This document shows, piece by piece, positions 9,145 through 17,395 of a DNA stretch of 64,000 bases. Below the pieces are notes generated by a model, which did not search any database, was not told the DNA's origin, and was given only the letters and a program-made list of their open reading frames with translations. The position numbers and the translations under genes were made by a program. Origin of the DNA: Pseudomonas capeferrum (lineage in GTDB: Bacteria > Pseudomonadota > Gammaproteobacteria > Pseudomonadales > Pseudomonadaceae); contig NZ_JMIT01000003.1 of the NCBI RefSeq assembly GCF_000731675.1, positions 602,058-666,057 on the forward strand. Direction: 5' to 3'. Within the stretch, counting starts at the first letter, position 1; each line of letters starts with the position of its first letter.

Positions 9145-10521
9145 ATGCACAAAGAAACCGAACTCAAGCTCCGCGCCAGCCGCGAGACCCTTGCCGCCCT
9201 GCGCGAGCACCCCTTGCTGAAAAAGCGCAACAAGTCCGGTTGGCAGACCCGCGAACTGCTCAACCAGTACTTCGACACCCCGGAGCGTGACCTTTCCGCT
9301 GCCCGCGTGGCCCTGCGCCTGCGCCGCGATGGCGAGGCGATCATCCAGACCTTGAAGTGCCGTGGCCAAAGCGTGGCCGGGCTGTCCGAGCGCAACGAGT
9401 ACGAGTGGCAGCTGGACAAGGTCAAGCTCGACCTGAAAAAACTCGACGCCACCTGCTGGCCCGAGCAGTTGGCCGCGCTCGACAAGAAAACCATCAAGCC
9501 GCTGTTCACCACCGACTTCACCCGCGAATTCGCGGAAATCGCCTGGGGCCGTGGCAAGAGCAAAGTCGTGATCGAGGCCGCGCTGGACCAAGGCTTCGTG
9601 ATCGCTGGCAAGCGCAAGGAAGAAATCTGCGAGCTGGAGCTCGAGCTGCGCGAAGGTGCGCCTGAAGCCCTGCTAGAGCTGGCCGCCGAGCTCGCCGCCA
9701 GCCTGCCGTTGATGCCCTGCGACATCAGCAAGGCCGAGCGTGGCTACCGCCTGCTGGAGCCCGAAAGCTATGAGCTGGGCTTGCCGCACACCGAGCTGGA
9801 CGCCGAAATGGCCGTGGACGATGCCTACGCCGCCCTCGCCTGGCAGCTGTTGGCCAGCAGCCAGCGCCTGGCCGAGCAATATCGCCACAATGGCCACTGG
9901 CGCCTGTTGCAGGACTGGGTCGAGTGCCTGGCCGAGTTGCGCGCACTGACCAGCAGCCTGGGCCAGGCGGCACCGCGCCCGTCCACCCGCGCCCTGCGCA
10001 GCAGCCTCGACGCATTGCTCGAAGACTGGCGCCCGCTGGTGCAGGCCGGTAACGATGACGAAGACATCCGCCGCGCCGCGCCCGAGCAGTTTGCCGAAGA
10101 GCTCGAAGACGTGCGTTGGGGTCAGTTCTCCCTGGAAACCTCGCGCTGGCTGCTGGCCCGTGGCTGGACCGCCGAACGCAAAGGCCGTGGCGAACGCCAG
10201 GGCAATGCGCAGCTGGCCAGCTGGATGGCCCATCTGCTGGGCGAAGAAGGCCGTGCCCTGAAGCTGCCGCTGTACACCCAGCGCCCGGAAGACCTGGCCG
10301 AACAGCTGCCGCGCATCGAACAGTTGCTGGCCTGGCTGCACCATGCCCGGCAGGTGCTCGAAGCACCGCAAATGGACCGCCTGTACGGCGACCTGAAAAA
10401 ACTGCACGAGCTGGCCGAGCTGCCGCTGTCGGAAGAGCCCGACGAGCTGCTTGAAGCCCGTATCGAACAGGCCCGCGCCGTTGATCAGAGCCGCGGCTGG
10501 AAGCACCTGCTCAAGCCCTGA
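9145..10521 (+). CDS. CYTH-CHAD domain inorganic triphosphatase
   Basis: Cytoplasmic enzyme of the ygiF/triphosphatase-tunnel family that cleaves inorganic tripolyphosphate. The CHAD part is associated with polyphosphate binding. The start was moved to MHKETELKLRAS because the CYTH signature E-x-E-x-K (ETELK) begins at residue 4. An earlier in-frame ATG (9115) would put it out of place. Residues about 1-205 form the CYTH barrel; residues about 215-458 are the alpha-helical, Arg/His-rich CHAD domain. It is divergent from argE and followed by a REP pair. A second polyphosphate locus (ppx/ppk) lies 31 kb to the right. Confidence 0.86.
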   Translation: MHKETELKLRASRETLAALREHPLLKKRNKSGWQTRELLNQYFDTPERDLSAARVALRLRRDGEAIIQTLKCRGQSVAGLSERNEYEWQLDKVKLDLKKLDATCWPEQLAALDKKTIKPLFTTDFTREFAEIAWGRGKSKVVIEAALDQGFVIAGKRKEEICELELELREGAPEALLELAAELAASLPLMPCDISKAERGYRLLEPESYELGLPHTELDAEMAVDDAYAALAWQLLASSQRLAEQYRHNGHWRLLQDWVECLAELRALTSSLGQAAPRPSTRALRSSLDALLEDWRPLVQAGNDDEDIRRAAPEQFAEELEDVRWGQFSLETSRWLLARGWTAERKGRGERQGNAQLASWMAHLLGEEGRALKLPLYTQRPEDLAEQLPRIEQLLAWLHHARQVLEAPQMDRLYGDLKKLHELAELPLSEEPDELLEARIEQARAVDQSRGWKHLLKP

Positions 10522-10533
10522 CGACACGGCCCC

Positions 10534-10660
10534 TGTAGGAGCGGCCTTGCGTCGCGAACGGGTCGCGCAGCGGCCCCACGATCTCCAAAGCAGCACAGAT
10601 CTTGGGGCCGCTGCACGACCCTTTCCGACCGATCCGGCGCCCCGGCAAGGCCGCTTCACG
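10534..10660. repeat. REP inverted pair between CYTH-CHAD gene and Lrp-type gene
   Basis: The 5' unit 'tgtaggagcggccttgcgtcgcga...' at 10534 is mirrored by 'ccggcaaggccgcttc' near 10640-10656, with an internal GCGGCCCC...GGGGCCGC pair. This is the P. putida-type repetitive extragenic palindrome, and a nearly identical pair occurs at 48110-48240. It lies between convergent genes, where it can act as a stem-loop. The right end is degenerate ('cttcacg' instead of 'ctcctac'). Confidence 0.85.
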
Positions 10661-10670
10661 AAAATCTACC

Positions 10671-11141
10671 TCAGCGACCCAGTGGCAGGCTCGTCGTGGA
10701 CTTGATCTCCGAAAGCGCCACAATCGAATTGACCTCCTGAATCCCCGGCACATTCGACAGCTTTTCAAAGAAGAACCGCTCGTACGCCTCGATGTCCGAG
10801 GTAACGATGCGCAGCAGGAAGTCCACCGACCCCATCAGCACATAGCACTCCAGCACCTCCGGGAACCCCCGAATCGCCTCGGTGAACTCGGTAAAATTCG
10901 AGCGCCCGTGCGCGTTCAGCTTCACCTCGGCGAAGATCTGCGTGTTCAAGCCGATTTTCTTGCGGTCGAGCAAGGTCACCTGCCCGCGTATCACCCCCTC
11001 CTCCTTGAGCCGCTGAATACGCCGCCAGCAAGGCGATTGCGACAACCCGACACGCTCGGCAATCTGTGCGCTGGACAGCGAAGCGTCCTCCTGAAGCAGT
11101 TCGAGGATGCGCCGATCATAGGCGTCCAGCTCGCTGTGCAT
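10671..11141 (-). CDS. Lrp/AsnC-family transcriptional regulator
   Basis: Small DNA-binding regulator of 156 residues. The N-terminal winged helix-turn-helix (about 6-60) has LDAYDRRILELLQEDASLS and IAERVGLSQSPCWRRIQRL. The C-terminal RAM/ACT-like sensor (about 70-150) has GFPEVLECYVLMGSVDFLLRI. Proteins of this class sense amino acids and control amino-acid metabolism, often including their divergent neighbour. GGGGG precedes the ATG. It is divergent from a 101-residue ACT-like protein, with a candidate operator at 11186-11206. It is not the global Lrp by sequence; the ligand is unknown. Confidence 0.9.
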   Translation of the reverse strand: MHSELDAYDRRILELLQEDASLSSAQIAERVGLSQSPCWRRIQRLKEEGVIRGQVTLLDRKKIGLNTQIFAEVKLNAHGRSNFTEFTEAIRGFPEVLECYVLMGSVDFLLRIVTSDIEAYERFFFEKLSNVPGIQEVNSIVALSEIKSTTSLPLGR

Positions 11142-11267
11142 GAATAATCCCCCAAAACCATATAATCAGAATTGAACGATCTGCCATTCCAGCAAATCGA
11201 TGGAATCATAGCGAAAAAATACCCGCCGCAACGTGCAAGAATTTCTCCCACATTCGCGGAGACCAGC
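11142..11267. promoter_or_regulatory. Divergent control region with 6-9-6 inverted repeat
   Basis: The gap between the Lrp-type regulator and its divergent partner contains ATTCCA-N9-TGGAAT at 11186-11206 and a consensus -10 TATAAT at 11161-11166 on the plus strand. The repeat sits just downstream of that -10, a position suited to autoregulation or repression. The link to the Lrp-type protein is inferred. Confidence 0.45.
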
Positions 11268-11573
11268 ATGAACGCACTGCCACGTACCGACGCCTGGGCC
11301 GCCAGCAACGCCCACAGCACCGTGCACTACCGCCTGCAGGCCGAGGCCGAGCCCGACAGCCTGTGCCGGGTGCTCAACCTGTTTGCCTTGCAGTTTCTGA
11401 CCCCGCACCACGTGCAGGTCAGCCAACAGGAGGACTGGCTCGATATCGAAATCGGCATTGGCGGGCTGAGCTGGCACCGGGCCGAGGTCATTGCGCAAAA
11501 ATTGCGCAACCTGGTGTGCGTGGGTGACGTGAGCCTGGCGAACCTTGCGCGCGTGGAGCTGGCGGTGGTCTGA
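11268..11573 (+). CDS. Small ACT-like hypothetical protein divergent from Lrp-type regulator
   Basis: A 101-residue protein that I do not recognise as a named family. The pattern YRLQAEAEPDSLCRVLNLFALQ followed by VQVSQQEDWLDIEIGIGG and AEVIAQKLRNLVCV resembles an ACT-type beta-alpha-beta fold (a small regulatory ligand-binding or dimerising module). The start is placed at MNALPRTDAWA because GGAG lies 6-7 nt upstream; the longer frame from 11172 runs through the promoter. Its placement opposite an Lrp-type gene suggests that it is regulated by it or acts with it. Function unknown. Confidence 0.75.
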   Translation: MNALPRTDAWAASNAHSTVHYRLQAEAEPDSLCRVLNLFALQFLTPHHVQVSQQEDWLDIEIGIGGLSWHRAEVIAQKLRNLVCVGDVSLANLARVELAVV

Positions 11574-11615
11574 ATGGACTGCTGTCCTGCCCAATACGCT
11601 CTCAACGGATCGCCC

Positions 11616-11732
11616 ATGCAAGTGGTTACTCAAACAGTCGAAAACCCGGCGTTCTGGAGCTACCTGGTACAGACAGTTGGGGATCATTTCAACGAACTGC
11701 GTGAACATCTGGATGCGAAGGGGATGGGATAG
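11616..11732 (+). CDS. Possible 38-residue small protein
   Basis: A short ORF starting MQVVTQTVENPAFWSYLVQT and ending EHLDAKGMG, with GGA 6-7 nt before its ATG, 42 bp after the ACT-like gene on the same strand. Composition is protein-like, with amphipathic and acidic segments. No family is recognised, and its third-position GC is lower than its neighbours. It may be a small co-transcribed protein or chance. The remaining 107 bp to the next gene show nothing recognisable. Confidence 0.25.
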   Translation: MQVVTQTVENPAFWSYLVQTVGDHFNELREHLDAKGMG

Positions 11733-11839
11733 CTGACGGGTTATCGGCGACAGCAAGATCCCGAAACCCTTTGCCAGCAGACAGCTCACCGCACCCGGCT
11801 AGCCTTCATCAGGACTCCCCACCTGGCAAGGACGCCAAC

Positions 11840-13525
11840 ATGCATACCCCCGGCAAGCAAGCACTCGACCTCAACCGCCTGCTCCAGGCTCTGCTGACCG
11901 AGCAGCACCTGGACGCCAGCGACACCCTGCTGGTACTTGAGCAGGCCGCCGCACGCCCGGCCTGCCACCCACTGGAACTGATCGCCGGCCCTGGTCTTGA
12001 AGACCGCATGCACCCCGGCCAGCCGCTGGACTTGGACCGCCTCTGTCAGTGGCTGGCCGATAAGGTCGGCCAGCCCTTTGTGCGCATCGACCCGATGCAA
12101 CTGGACATGTCCCAGGTCAGCGGGCTGATCTCCCCGGCGTTCGCCCAGCGCCATGGCATCCTCGTCGTGGCCGCCGACGCCTCGGCCGTCACCGTGGCCA
12201 GCGCCCAGCCTTATCAGGATGACTGGCAGGCAGACCTGGCCCGCAGCCTCGGCAGGCCGATTCGTCGGGTGCTGGCAAGCCCGTTGCAGATCCGCCAGCT
12301 GGGGCAATCGTTCTTGCGCCTGGCCCAGTCGGTACAGGGTGCGCAACACCAGCAGCCGGCCAGCCTGGGGGAGCTCGAACACCTGCTGGAACTGGGCAAA
12401 CGCCAGGCCGAGGCCAATGCCGACGATGCGCATATCGTGCACATCGTCGACTGGCTGCTGCAGTACGCCCTCGAACAACGCGCCAGCGATATCCACCTGG
12501 AGCCCCGCCGCGAACAGGGGCAACTGCGGTACCGCATAGACGGCCTGCTGCACACCGTCTACGCCTTTCCCGCAGGCGTGACCCTGGCGCTGGTCAGCCG
12601 CCTCAAACACCTGGGGCGTATGGATGTAGCGGAGAAACGCCGGCCACAAGACGGTCGCCTGCAAAGCCGCCTGCCGGGCGGCGGCGAGGTGGAGCTGCGC
12701 CTGTCGACCCTACCGACGCCGTTTGGCGAAAAACTGGTGTTGCGCCTGTTCGACCCGCAACAACTGCATGAAGGCTTCGACCGCCTGGGCCTCGAAGGGC
12801 AGCAGCTGGAGCAATGGCGGGCGCTGCTGCGCCACCGCCAAGGCATCATCCTGGTAACGGGCCCCACCGGTTCCGGCAAGACCAGCACGCTCTACGCCAG
12901 CCTCAAACTGCTGGCCACCCCGCAAATCAACCTGTGCACCATCGAAGACCCGATCGAACGGCTGGAACCGGCGTTCAACCAGTTGCAAGTGCAGCCGGCC
13001 CTGGGCCTGTGCTTCGCCAACGGCGTGCGGGCGATGCTGCGCCAGGACCCGGACATCATCATGATCGGCGAGATCCGTGACCGTGAAACCGCCCTGGTGG
13101 CCGTACAGGCAGCCCTCACCGGGCACCTGGTGCTGTCGACCCTGCACACCAACGATGCCTGCGCTGCGATCACCCGCCTGCAGGAACTGGGCGTAGCCGA
13201 CTACCTGATCAAGGCAACGCTGATCGGGGTCATGGCGCAACGGCTGATTCGTACCCTTTGCGGCGATTGCCAGGGTTGTGCCTCGGCGGCCAGCGGCCAG
13301 CCCTGCCGTACCTGTCGTGGTACCGGATTTCACGGTCGCACGGGCCTGTTCGAACTGTTGATACCCAGCGAAAACTTGCGCGCGCAGATAGGCCCGCACA
13401 CCGACCTTGCACACTTGCGGCGCCAGGCACTGACGGAAGGCTTGCTGGACCTGCGCCGCTGCGGGGAGGCGAAAGTGGCCTGCGGGCTGACCCGCGCAGA
13501 GGAAGTGCTACGGGCCTGCTCCTGA
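11840..13525 (+). CDS. GspE/PulE-family secretion or pilus ATPase (orphan)
   Basis: Hexameric ATPase of the type II secretion/type IV pilus class, 561 residues. The N-terminal GspE_N-like domain covers about 1-150. The ATPase core has Walker A GPTGSGKTSTLYAS, the Asp box IEDPIE and Walker B DIIMIGEIRDRETA, then HTNDACAAITRL. The C-terminal zinc motif is C-x2-C-x2-C...C-x2-C, with a spacing shorter than usual. The start at MHTPGK has AAGGA 7 nt upstream. No gspD/F/G, pil or prepilin-peptidase genes are adjacent, so its machine must be encoded elsewhere or it is a solitary copy. Confidence 0.88.
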   Translation: MHTPGKQALDLNRLLQALLTEQHLDASDTLLVLEQAAARPACHPLELIAGPGLEDRMHPGQPLDLDRLCQWLADKVGQPFVRIDPMQLDMSQVSGLISPAFAQRHGILVVAADASAVTVASAQPYQDDWQADLARSLGRPIRRVLASPLQIRQLGQSFLRLAQSVQGAQHQQPASLGELEHLLELGKRQAEANADDAHIVHIVDWLLQYALEQRASDIHLEPRREQGQLRYRIDGLLHTVYAFPAGVTLALVSRLKHLGRMDVAEKRRPQDGRLQSRLPGGGEVELRLSTLPTPFGEKLVLRLFDPQQLHEGFDRLGLEGQQLEQWRALLRHRQGIILVTGPTGSGKTSTLYASLKLLATPQINLCTIEDPIERLEPAFNQLQVQPALGLCFANGVRAMLRQDPDIIMIGEIRDRETALVAVQAALTGHLVLSTLHTNDACAAITRLQELGVADYLIKATLIGVMAQRLIRTLCGDCQGCASAASGQPCRTCRGTGFHGRTGLFELLIPSENLRAQIGPHTDLAHLRRQALTEGLLDLRRCGEAKVACGLTRAEEVLRACS

Positions 13526-13613
13526 GCGAAAATCCCTTGTATTCAAGGAACTTGCCTCCTTTGCCACGATCAAACCGCGCATCTTCAACCCTCACCCTTC
13601 GAGGTGTTTCAAC

Positions 13614-13928
13614 ATGCGTCTCAAAACCGCCATCGCGACCGCTGCCTTGCTTTCGCTGCCAATGGGCTCCGCCATGGCCGATACCTTCTGGCGTAACGTG
13701 ATTTCTTCGGGTGCGACCACCGCGTCCACCTACCTGACCTCCAAGGATCACAAGCTGGTACTGGCCGCGCAGGAAGACGCTGGCAGCTTCGTGGCCAGCG
13801 AAGGCGCCATTCGTGGGCCGTTCCTGGAGTCTGCGCTGCGCCAGGTGCGCACCGAAAACCCAGGCATGCAAGCCAGCGACATGGAACTGGCCAATGCCAT
13901 TCTGGCCAAGAACGCAGTAGCCGAGTAA
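13614..13928 (+). CDS. DUF2388 (TIGR02448-type) exported protein
   Basis: A 104-residue Pseudomonas-restricted protein of unknown function. It has a signal peptide (MRLKTAIATAALLSLPMGSAMA) followed by the family core TFWRNVISSGATTASTYLT, then KDHKLVLAAQEDAGSFVAS and EGAIRGPFLESAL. GAGG lies about 9 nt before the ATG. The mature product is probably periplasmic. It has its own short upstream gap after the ATPase gene and a hairpin behind it, so it is likely a separate unit. Pseudomonas genomes often carry several copies of this family. Confidence 0.82.
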   Translation: MRLKTAIATAALLSLPMGSAMADTFWRNVISSGATTASTYLTSKDHKLVLAAQEDAGSFVASEGAIRGPFLESALRQVRTENPGMQASDMELANAILAKNAVAE

Positions 13929-13932
13929 ATAA

Positions 13933-13953
13933 TCGGGGGGCCAAGCCCCCCGA
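13933..13953. terminator. Stem-loop between convergent DUF2388 gene and gcvP
   Basis: TCGGGGGG-CCAAG-CCCCCCGA is a perfect 8-bp GC-rich stem 5 nt after the DUF2388 stop and 4 nt from the gcvP stop. The T-run is lacking on both sides, so termination is likely but not of the canonical form. Confidence 0.6.
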
Positions 13954-13956
13954 AAC

Positions 13957-16830
13957 TCAGCGATAAGCCTCCACCGGCACACACGCGCAGAACAAGTTCC
14001 TGTCTCCATACACATTGTCGACCCGGTTCACCGCTGGCCAATACTTGTGCTGGCGTACGTGAGCACTGGGGGCGATGCCCTGCTCCAGGCTGTACGGCCT
14101 GTTCCACGCTGCCAACACATCGGCCAAGGTGTGCGGCGCATGCTTGAGCGGGTTGTCTTCGGCCGGCCAGTTGCCCTCCTGCACCTGGGCGATTTCTGCA
14201 CGGATCGCCAGCATCGCCTCGACGAAACGGTCCAGCTCGGCCTTGGACTCACTCTCGGTCGGCTCGACCATCAGCGTGCCCGGTACCGGGAATGACATGG
14301 TCGGGGCATGGAAGCCGTAGTCCATCAAACGTTTGGCCACGTCCTCCTCACTGATGCCGGTCTGTGCCTTGAGCGGGCGCAGGTCGAGGATGCATTCGTG
14401 GGCCACACGCTGGTTACGCCCGCGGTAGAGCACCGGGAACGCCCCGGCAAGCTGGCTGGCCAGGTAGTTGGCCGAGAGTATCGCCACCTCGCTGGCATCG
14501 GCCAGTTGCGGGCCCATCATGGCGATGTACATCCAGCTGATCGGCAGAATGCTCGCACTGCCCCAGGGCGCGGCACTGACCGCGCTGTTGTTCGGGTCCA
14601 GGCCGGGTACCGGCACCACCGGGTGGCTGGCGACAAAGGGCTTGAGGTGGGCGCGGATGCCGATCGGGCCCATGCCGGGGCCGCCGCCGCCATGGGGGAT
14701 GCAGAAGGTCTTGTGCAGGTTCATGTGCGAGACGTCGGCGCCGATGTCTGCGGGCCGTGCCAGGCCGACCTGGGCATTGAGGTTGGCACCGTCCATGTAC
14801 ACCTGGCCACCGTGCTGGTGCACCACGTCGCAGATTTCGCGGATACCCTCTTCGTACACCCCATGGGTCGAGGGGTAGGTGACCATCAGGCAGGACAACC
14901 GATCCCCTGCCGCCTGGGCCTTGACCTTGAGGTCCGTGAGGTCGACGTTGCCGTCTTCGTCGCAATCGACGATCACCACGTCCATGCCGGCCATTTGCGC
15001 CGAGGCCGGGTTGGTGCCGTGGGCCGAGGACGGAATCAGGCACAGCGTACGCTGCGGCTGATGGCGGCTGCGGTGGTAGCGGGTGATGGCCATGAGGCCG
15101 GCGTATTCGCCCTGGGCCCCGGAGTTGGGCTGCATGCAAATGGCGTCAAAGCCCGTGATCGCGCACAACCAGCTCTCCAGCTCGTCGATCATCGCTTTGT
15201 AGCCAACCGCCTGGGCAGCAGGCGCAAAGGGATGAAGCTGGGCGAAGCCGGGCCAGGTGATGGGGATCATCTCGCTGGTGGCGTTGAGCTTCATGGTGCA
15301 GGAGCCCAGCGGGATCATCGACTGGTTCAGCGCCAGGTCTTTGTTTTCCAGCTGCTTGAGGTAGCGCAGCATCTCGGTTTCACTGTGGTGCAAGTTGAAG
15401 ACCGGGTGCGCGAGGAACGGCGTGCGCCGCACCAGCCCCGCTGGTATGCCTTCGGGCAGCGCCAGTTGGTCGAGCGTCGCGATGTCCAGGCCGTGGTCGA
15501 CCCCCAGGAAAACATCGAACAGGCGCAACACGGTCTGTTCGCTGCAGGTTTCGTCCAGGCTCACGCCCAGGTGCCCACGCCCGAGGATGCGCAGGTTGAT
15601 CTGCGCGTGCTCGGCACTTTCGATGATCGCCGCCTGCGCGCCGCCCACCTCCAGCGTCAGGGTGTCGAAAAAATGCTGGTTGAGCCGCTTGATGCCCTTG
15701 GCTTCCAGGCCGGCCGCCAGGATAAAGGTCAGCCGATGCACGCGCTGGGCAATGCGCTGCAAGCCCTCTGGGCCATGGTAGACGGCATAGAAGCCGGCGA
15801 TATTGGCCAGCAGTACCTGGGCCGTGCAGATGTTGGAGTTGGCCTTCTCACGGCGGATGTGCTGCTCGCGGGTCTGCAGGGCCATGCGCAGCGCGGTATT
15901 GCCACGGGCATCGCGTGACACACCGATGATGCGCCCCGGCATGGCCCGCTTGAAGTCGTCACGGCAGGCAAAATAGGCCGCGTGTGGCCCGCCGTAGCCC
16001 ATCGGTACGCCAAAGCGCTGGGTCGAGCCCAGCACCACATCGGCGCCCAGCTCACCGGGCGGCGCCAGCACCACCAGGCTGAGCAGGTCGGCGGCAACGC
16101 AGGCCAAGGCTTGCTGGCTGTGCAGCTGGTCGATCAATGGGCGCAGGTCGCGCACCTCGCCATGGGTGTCCGGGTATTGCAGCAAAGCGCCGAATACCGA
16201 GTGCTTGGCCAGGTTATCCACAGCGTCGACGATCAGCTCGAAACCGAACCCCTCGGCGCGGGTTTTCAGTACCGAGAGGGTTTGCGGGTGGCAGTGCTCG
16301 TCGGCGAAGAAGGCGTTGCTCTTGTTACGTGCCACGCGCTTGGCCAAGGCCATCGCCTCGGCGGCGGCGGTGGCTTCGTCGAGCAGCGAGGCGTTGGCCA
16401 GGGCCAGGCCGGTCAGGTCGATGACCATCTGCTGAAAGTTGAGCAGGGCTTCCAGCCGGCCTTGGGCGATTTCTGGCTGATAAGGCGTATAGGCGGTGTA
16501 CCAGCCTGGGTTTTCCAGCACGTTGCGCAGGATGATAGTTGGCGTGACGGTGCCGTGGTAGCCCATGCCGATGAGGCTGGTCCAGACCTGATTCTGCTCG
16601 GCGTAACCGGCGAGCTTGGCCAGTGCGGCCTGTTCATCCAGGGCCGGCGGCAGGTCGAGTGGGCGATTGAGGCGGATCCCTGGCGGGACCGTCTGCTCGA
16701 TCAGCTCGCTGCGGCTGGCAACACCCAGCGCGCTGAGCATGGCCTGCTGCTCCGAGGCATCGGGGCCAAGGTGGCGACGCAGGAAAGGGTTGAGCTCTTG
16801 CAGTTGATGCAGGGACGGCGACTGGGACAT
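13957..16830 (-). CDS. gcvP: Glycine dehydrogenase (decarboxylating), P-protein GcvP
   Basis: PLP enzyme of the glycine cleavage system. It decarboxylates glycine and passes the aminomethyl group to the lipoyl arm of GcvH. At 957 residues it is the full single-chain P-protein. The N-terminal half has FLRRHLGPD and the central half has [12 protein letters not shown]. The cofactor lysine lies in [20 protein letters not shown] near residue 700. It lies 130 bp downstream of gcvH on the same strand, but with a stem-loop and nested inverted repeats in that gap, so its expression may be tuned separately from gcvT-gcvH. Confidence 0.97.
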   Translation of the reverse strand: MSQSPSLHQLQELNPFLRRHLGPDASEQQAMLSALGVASRSELIEQTVPPGIRLNRPLDLPPALDEQAALAKLAGYAEQNQVWTSLIGMGYHGTVTPTIILRNVLENPGWYTAYTPYQPEIAQGRLEALLNFQQMVIDLTGLALANASLLDEATAAAEAMALAKRVARNKSNAFFADEHCHPQTLSVLKTRAEGFGFELIVDAVDNLAKHSVFGALLQYPDTHGEVRDLRPLIDQLHSQQALACVAADLLSLVVLAPPGELGADVVLGSTQRFGVPMGYGGPHAAYFACRDDFKRAMPGRIIGVSRDARGNTALRMALQTREQHIRREKANSNICTAQVLLANIAGFYAVYHGPEGLQRIAQRVHRLTFILAAGLEAKGIKRLNQHFFDTLTLEVGGAQAAIIESAEHAQINLRILGRGHLGVSLDETCSEQTVLRLFDVFLGVDHGLDIATLDQLALPEGIPAGLVRRTPFLAHPVFNLHHSETEMLRYLKQLENKDLALNQSMIPLGSCTMKLNATSEMIPITWPGFAQLHPFAPAAQAVGYKAMIDELESWLCAITGFDAICMQPNSGAQGEYAGLMAITRYHRSRHQPQRTLCLIPSSAHGTNPASAQMAGMDVVIVDCDEDGNVDLTDLKVKAQAAGDRLSCLMVTYPSTHGVYEEGIREICDVVHQHGGQVYMDGANLNAQVGLARPADIGADVSHMNLHKTFCIPHGGGGPGMGPIGIRAHLKPFVASHPVVPVPGLDPNNSAVSAAPWGSASILPISWMYIAMMGPQLADASEVAILSANYLASQLAGAFPVLYRGRNQRVAHECILDLRPLKAQTGISEEDVAKRLMDYGFHAPTMSFPVPGTLMVEPTESESKAELDRFVEAMLAIRAEIAQVQEGNWPAEDNPLKHAPHTLADVLAAWNRPYSLEQGIAPSAHVRQHKYWPAVNRVDNVYGDRNLFCACVPVEAYR

Positions 16831-16841
16831 GACGACGCTCT

Positions 16842-16883
16842 CTTCCTAGACCAGGCCTCATGGAGACTTATAAGTCTAGGAAG
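16842..16883 (-). promoter_or_regulatory. Nested inverted repeats in gcvP leader
   Basis: CTTCCTAGAC (16842-16851) and GTCTAGGAAG (16874-16883) form a perfect 10-bp inverted repeat with a 22-nt spacer. Overlapping it, AGACTTATAAGTCT (16864-16877) is a perfect 14-bp palindrome. In the gcvP transcript the two pairings are mutually exclusive, and the outer stem includes the purine-rich AGGAAG that begins 17 nt before the gcvP start. Either an operator for a dimeric regulator or an RNA switch would fit. Confidence 0.55.
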
Positions 16884-16925
16884 GATTGCCGATTGTGCGG
16901 AGAAACTTGCTTTTGCCGCACCATT

Positions 16926-16952
16926 GCCGGGCGGCGCATTGCGCCCCCCGGC
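16926..16952 (-). other. Stem-loop after gcvH
   Basis: GCCGGG-c-GGCGC and GCGCC-c-CCCGGC form 11 pairs with one C-C mismatch around an ATT loop, 8 bp from the gcvH stop. No T-run follows on the leftward strand. It probably reduces read-through from gcvTH into gcvP. Confidence 0.6.
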
Positions 16953-16960
16953 TTGATCAG

Positions 16961-17344
16961 TTACTCGCCGATCGCAGCCTGATAAGCCGCAGCATCCAGC
17001 AGCTTGTCCAGTTCAGCTTTGTCGCTTGGCTGCAGTTTGAAGATCCACGCCCCATAAGGTTCTGCGTTCAACAGCTCCGGATTGTCTGCCAGCGCGTCGT
17101 TGACCGCGATCACTTCGCCAGCGATCGGGGCGTAGATGTCGGAAGCCGCCTTAACCGATTCGACCACGCCTGCGGCATCGCCTTGGGCAAACACCTTGCC
17201 GACTTCCGCCAGTTCGACGAACACGACGTCACCCAAGGCTTCCTGTGCATGGTCGCTGATGCCAACGGTCACTGTGCCGTCGCTTTCCAGGCGCGCCCAC
17301 TCGTGGCTTTCGGCAAAACGCAGATCGGCGGGGATATTGCTCAT
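16961..17344 (-). CDS. gcvH: Glycine cleavage system H protein
   Basis: Small lipoylated carrier that shuttles the aminomethyl intermediate between P-, T- and L-proteins. It has 127 residues, the usual size. The lipoyl-attachment lysine is K65 in [12 protein letters not shown], and the N-terminus has [11 protein letters not shown], typical of the family. GAGGAA stands before the ATG. It lies 51 bp downstream of gcvT on the same strand. Confidence 0.97.
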   Translation of the reverse strand: MSNIPADLRFAESHEWARLESDGTVTVGISDHAQEALGDVVFVELAEVGKVFAQGDAAGVVESVKAASDIYAPIAGEVIAVNDALADNPELLNAEPYGAWIFKLQPSDKAELDKLLDAAAYQAAIGE

Positions 17345-17395
17345 GTCTTGAATTCCTCGATTGGCTCAGCGGTCGGCCCGCCGGTTAATAATTGT

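Noticed and set aside
14308-15918. 536-codon plus-strand ORF inside gcvP
   Set aside because: Antisense to a full-length, well-conserved P-protein, with no ribosome site and His/Val-rich composition typical of shadow frames.
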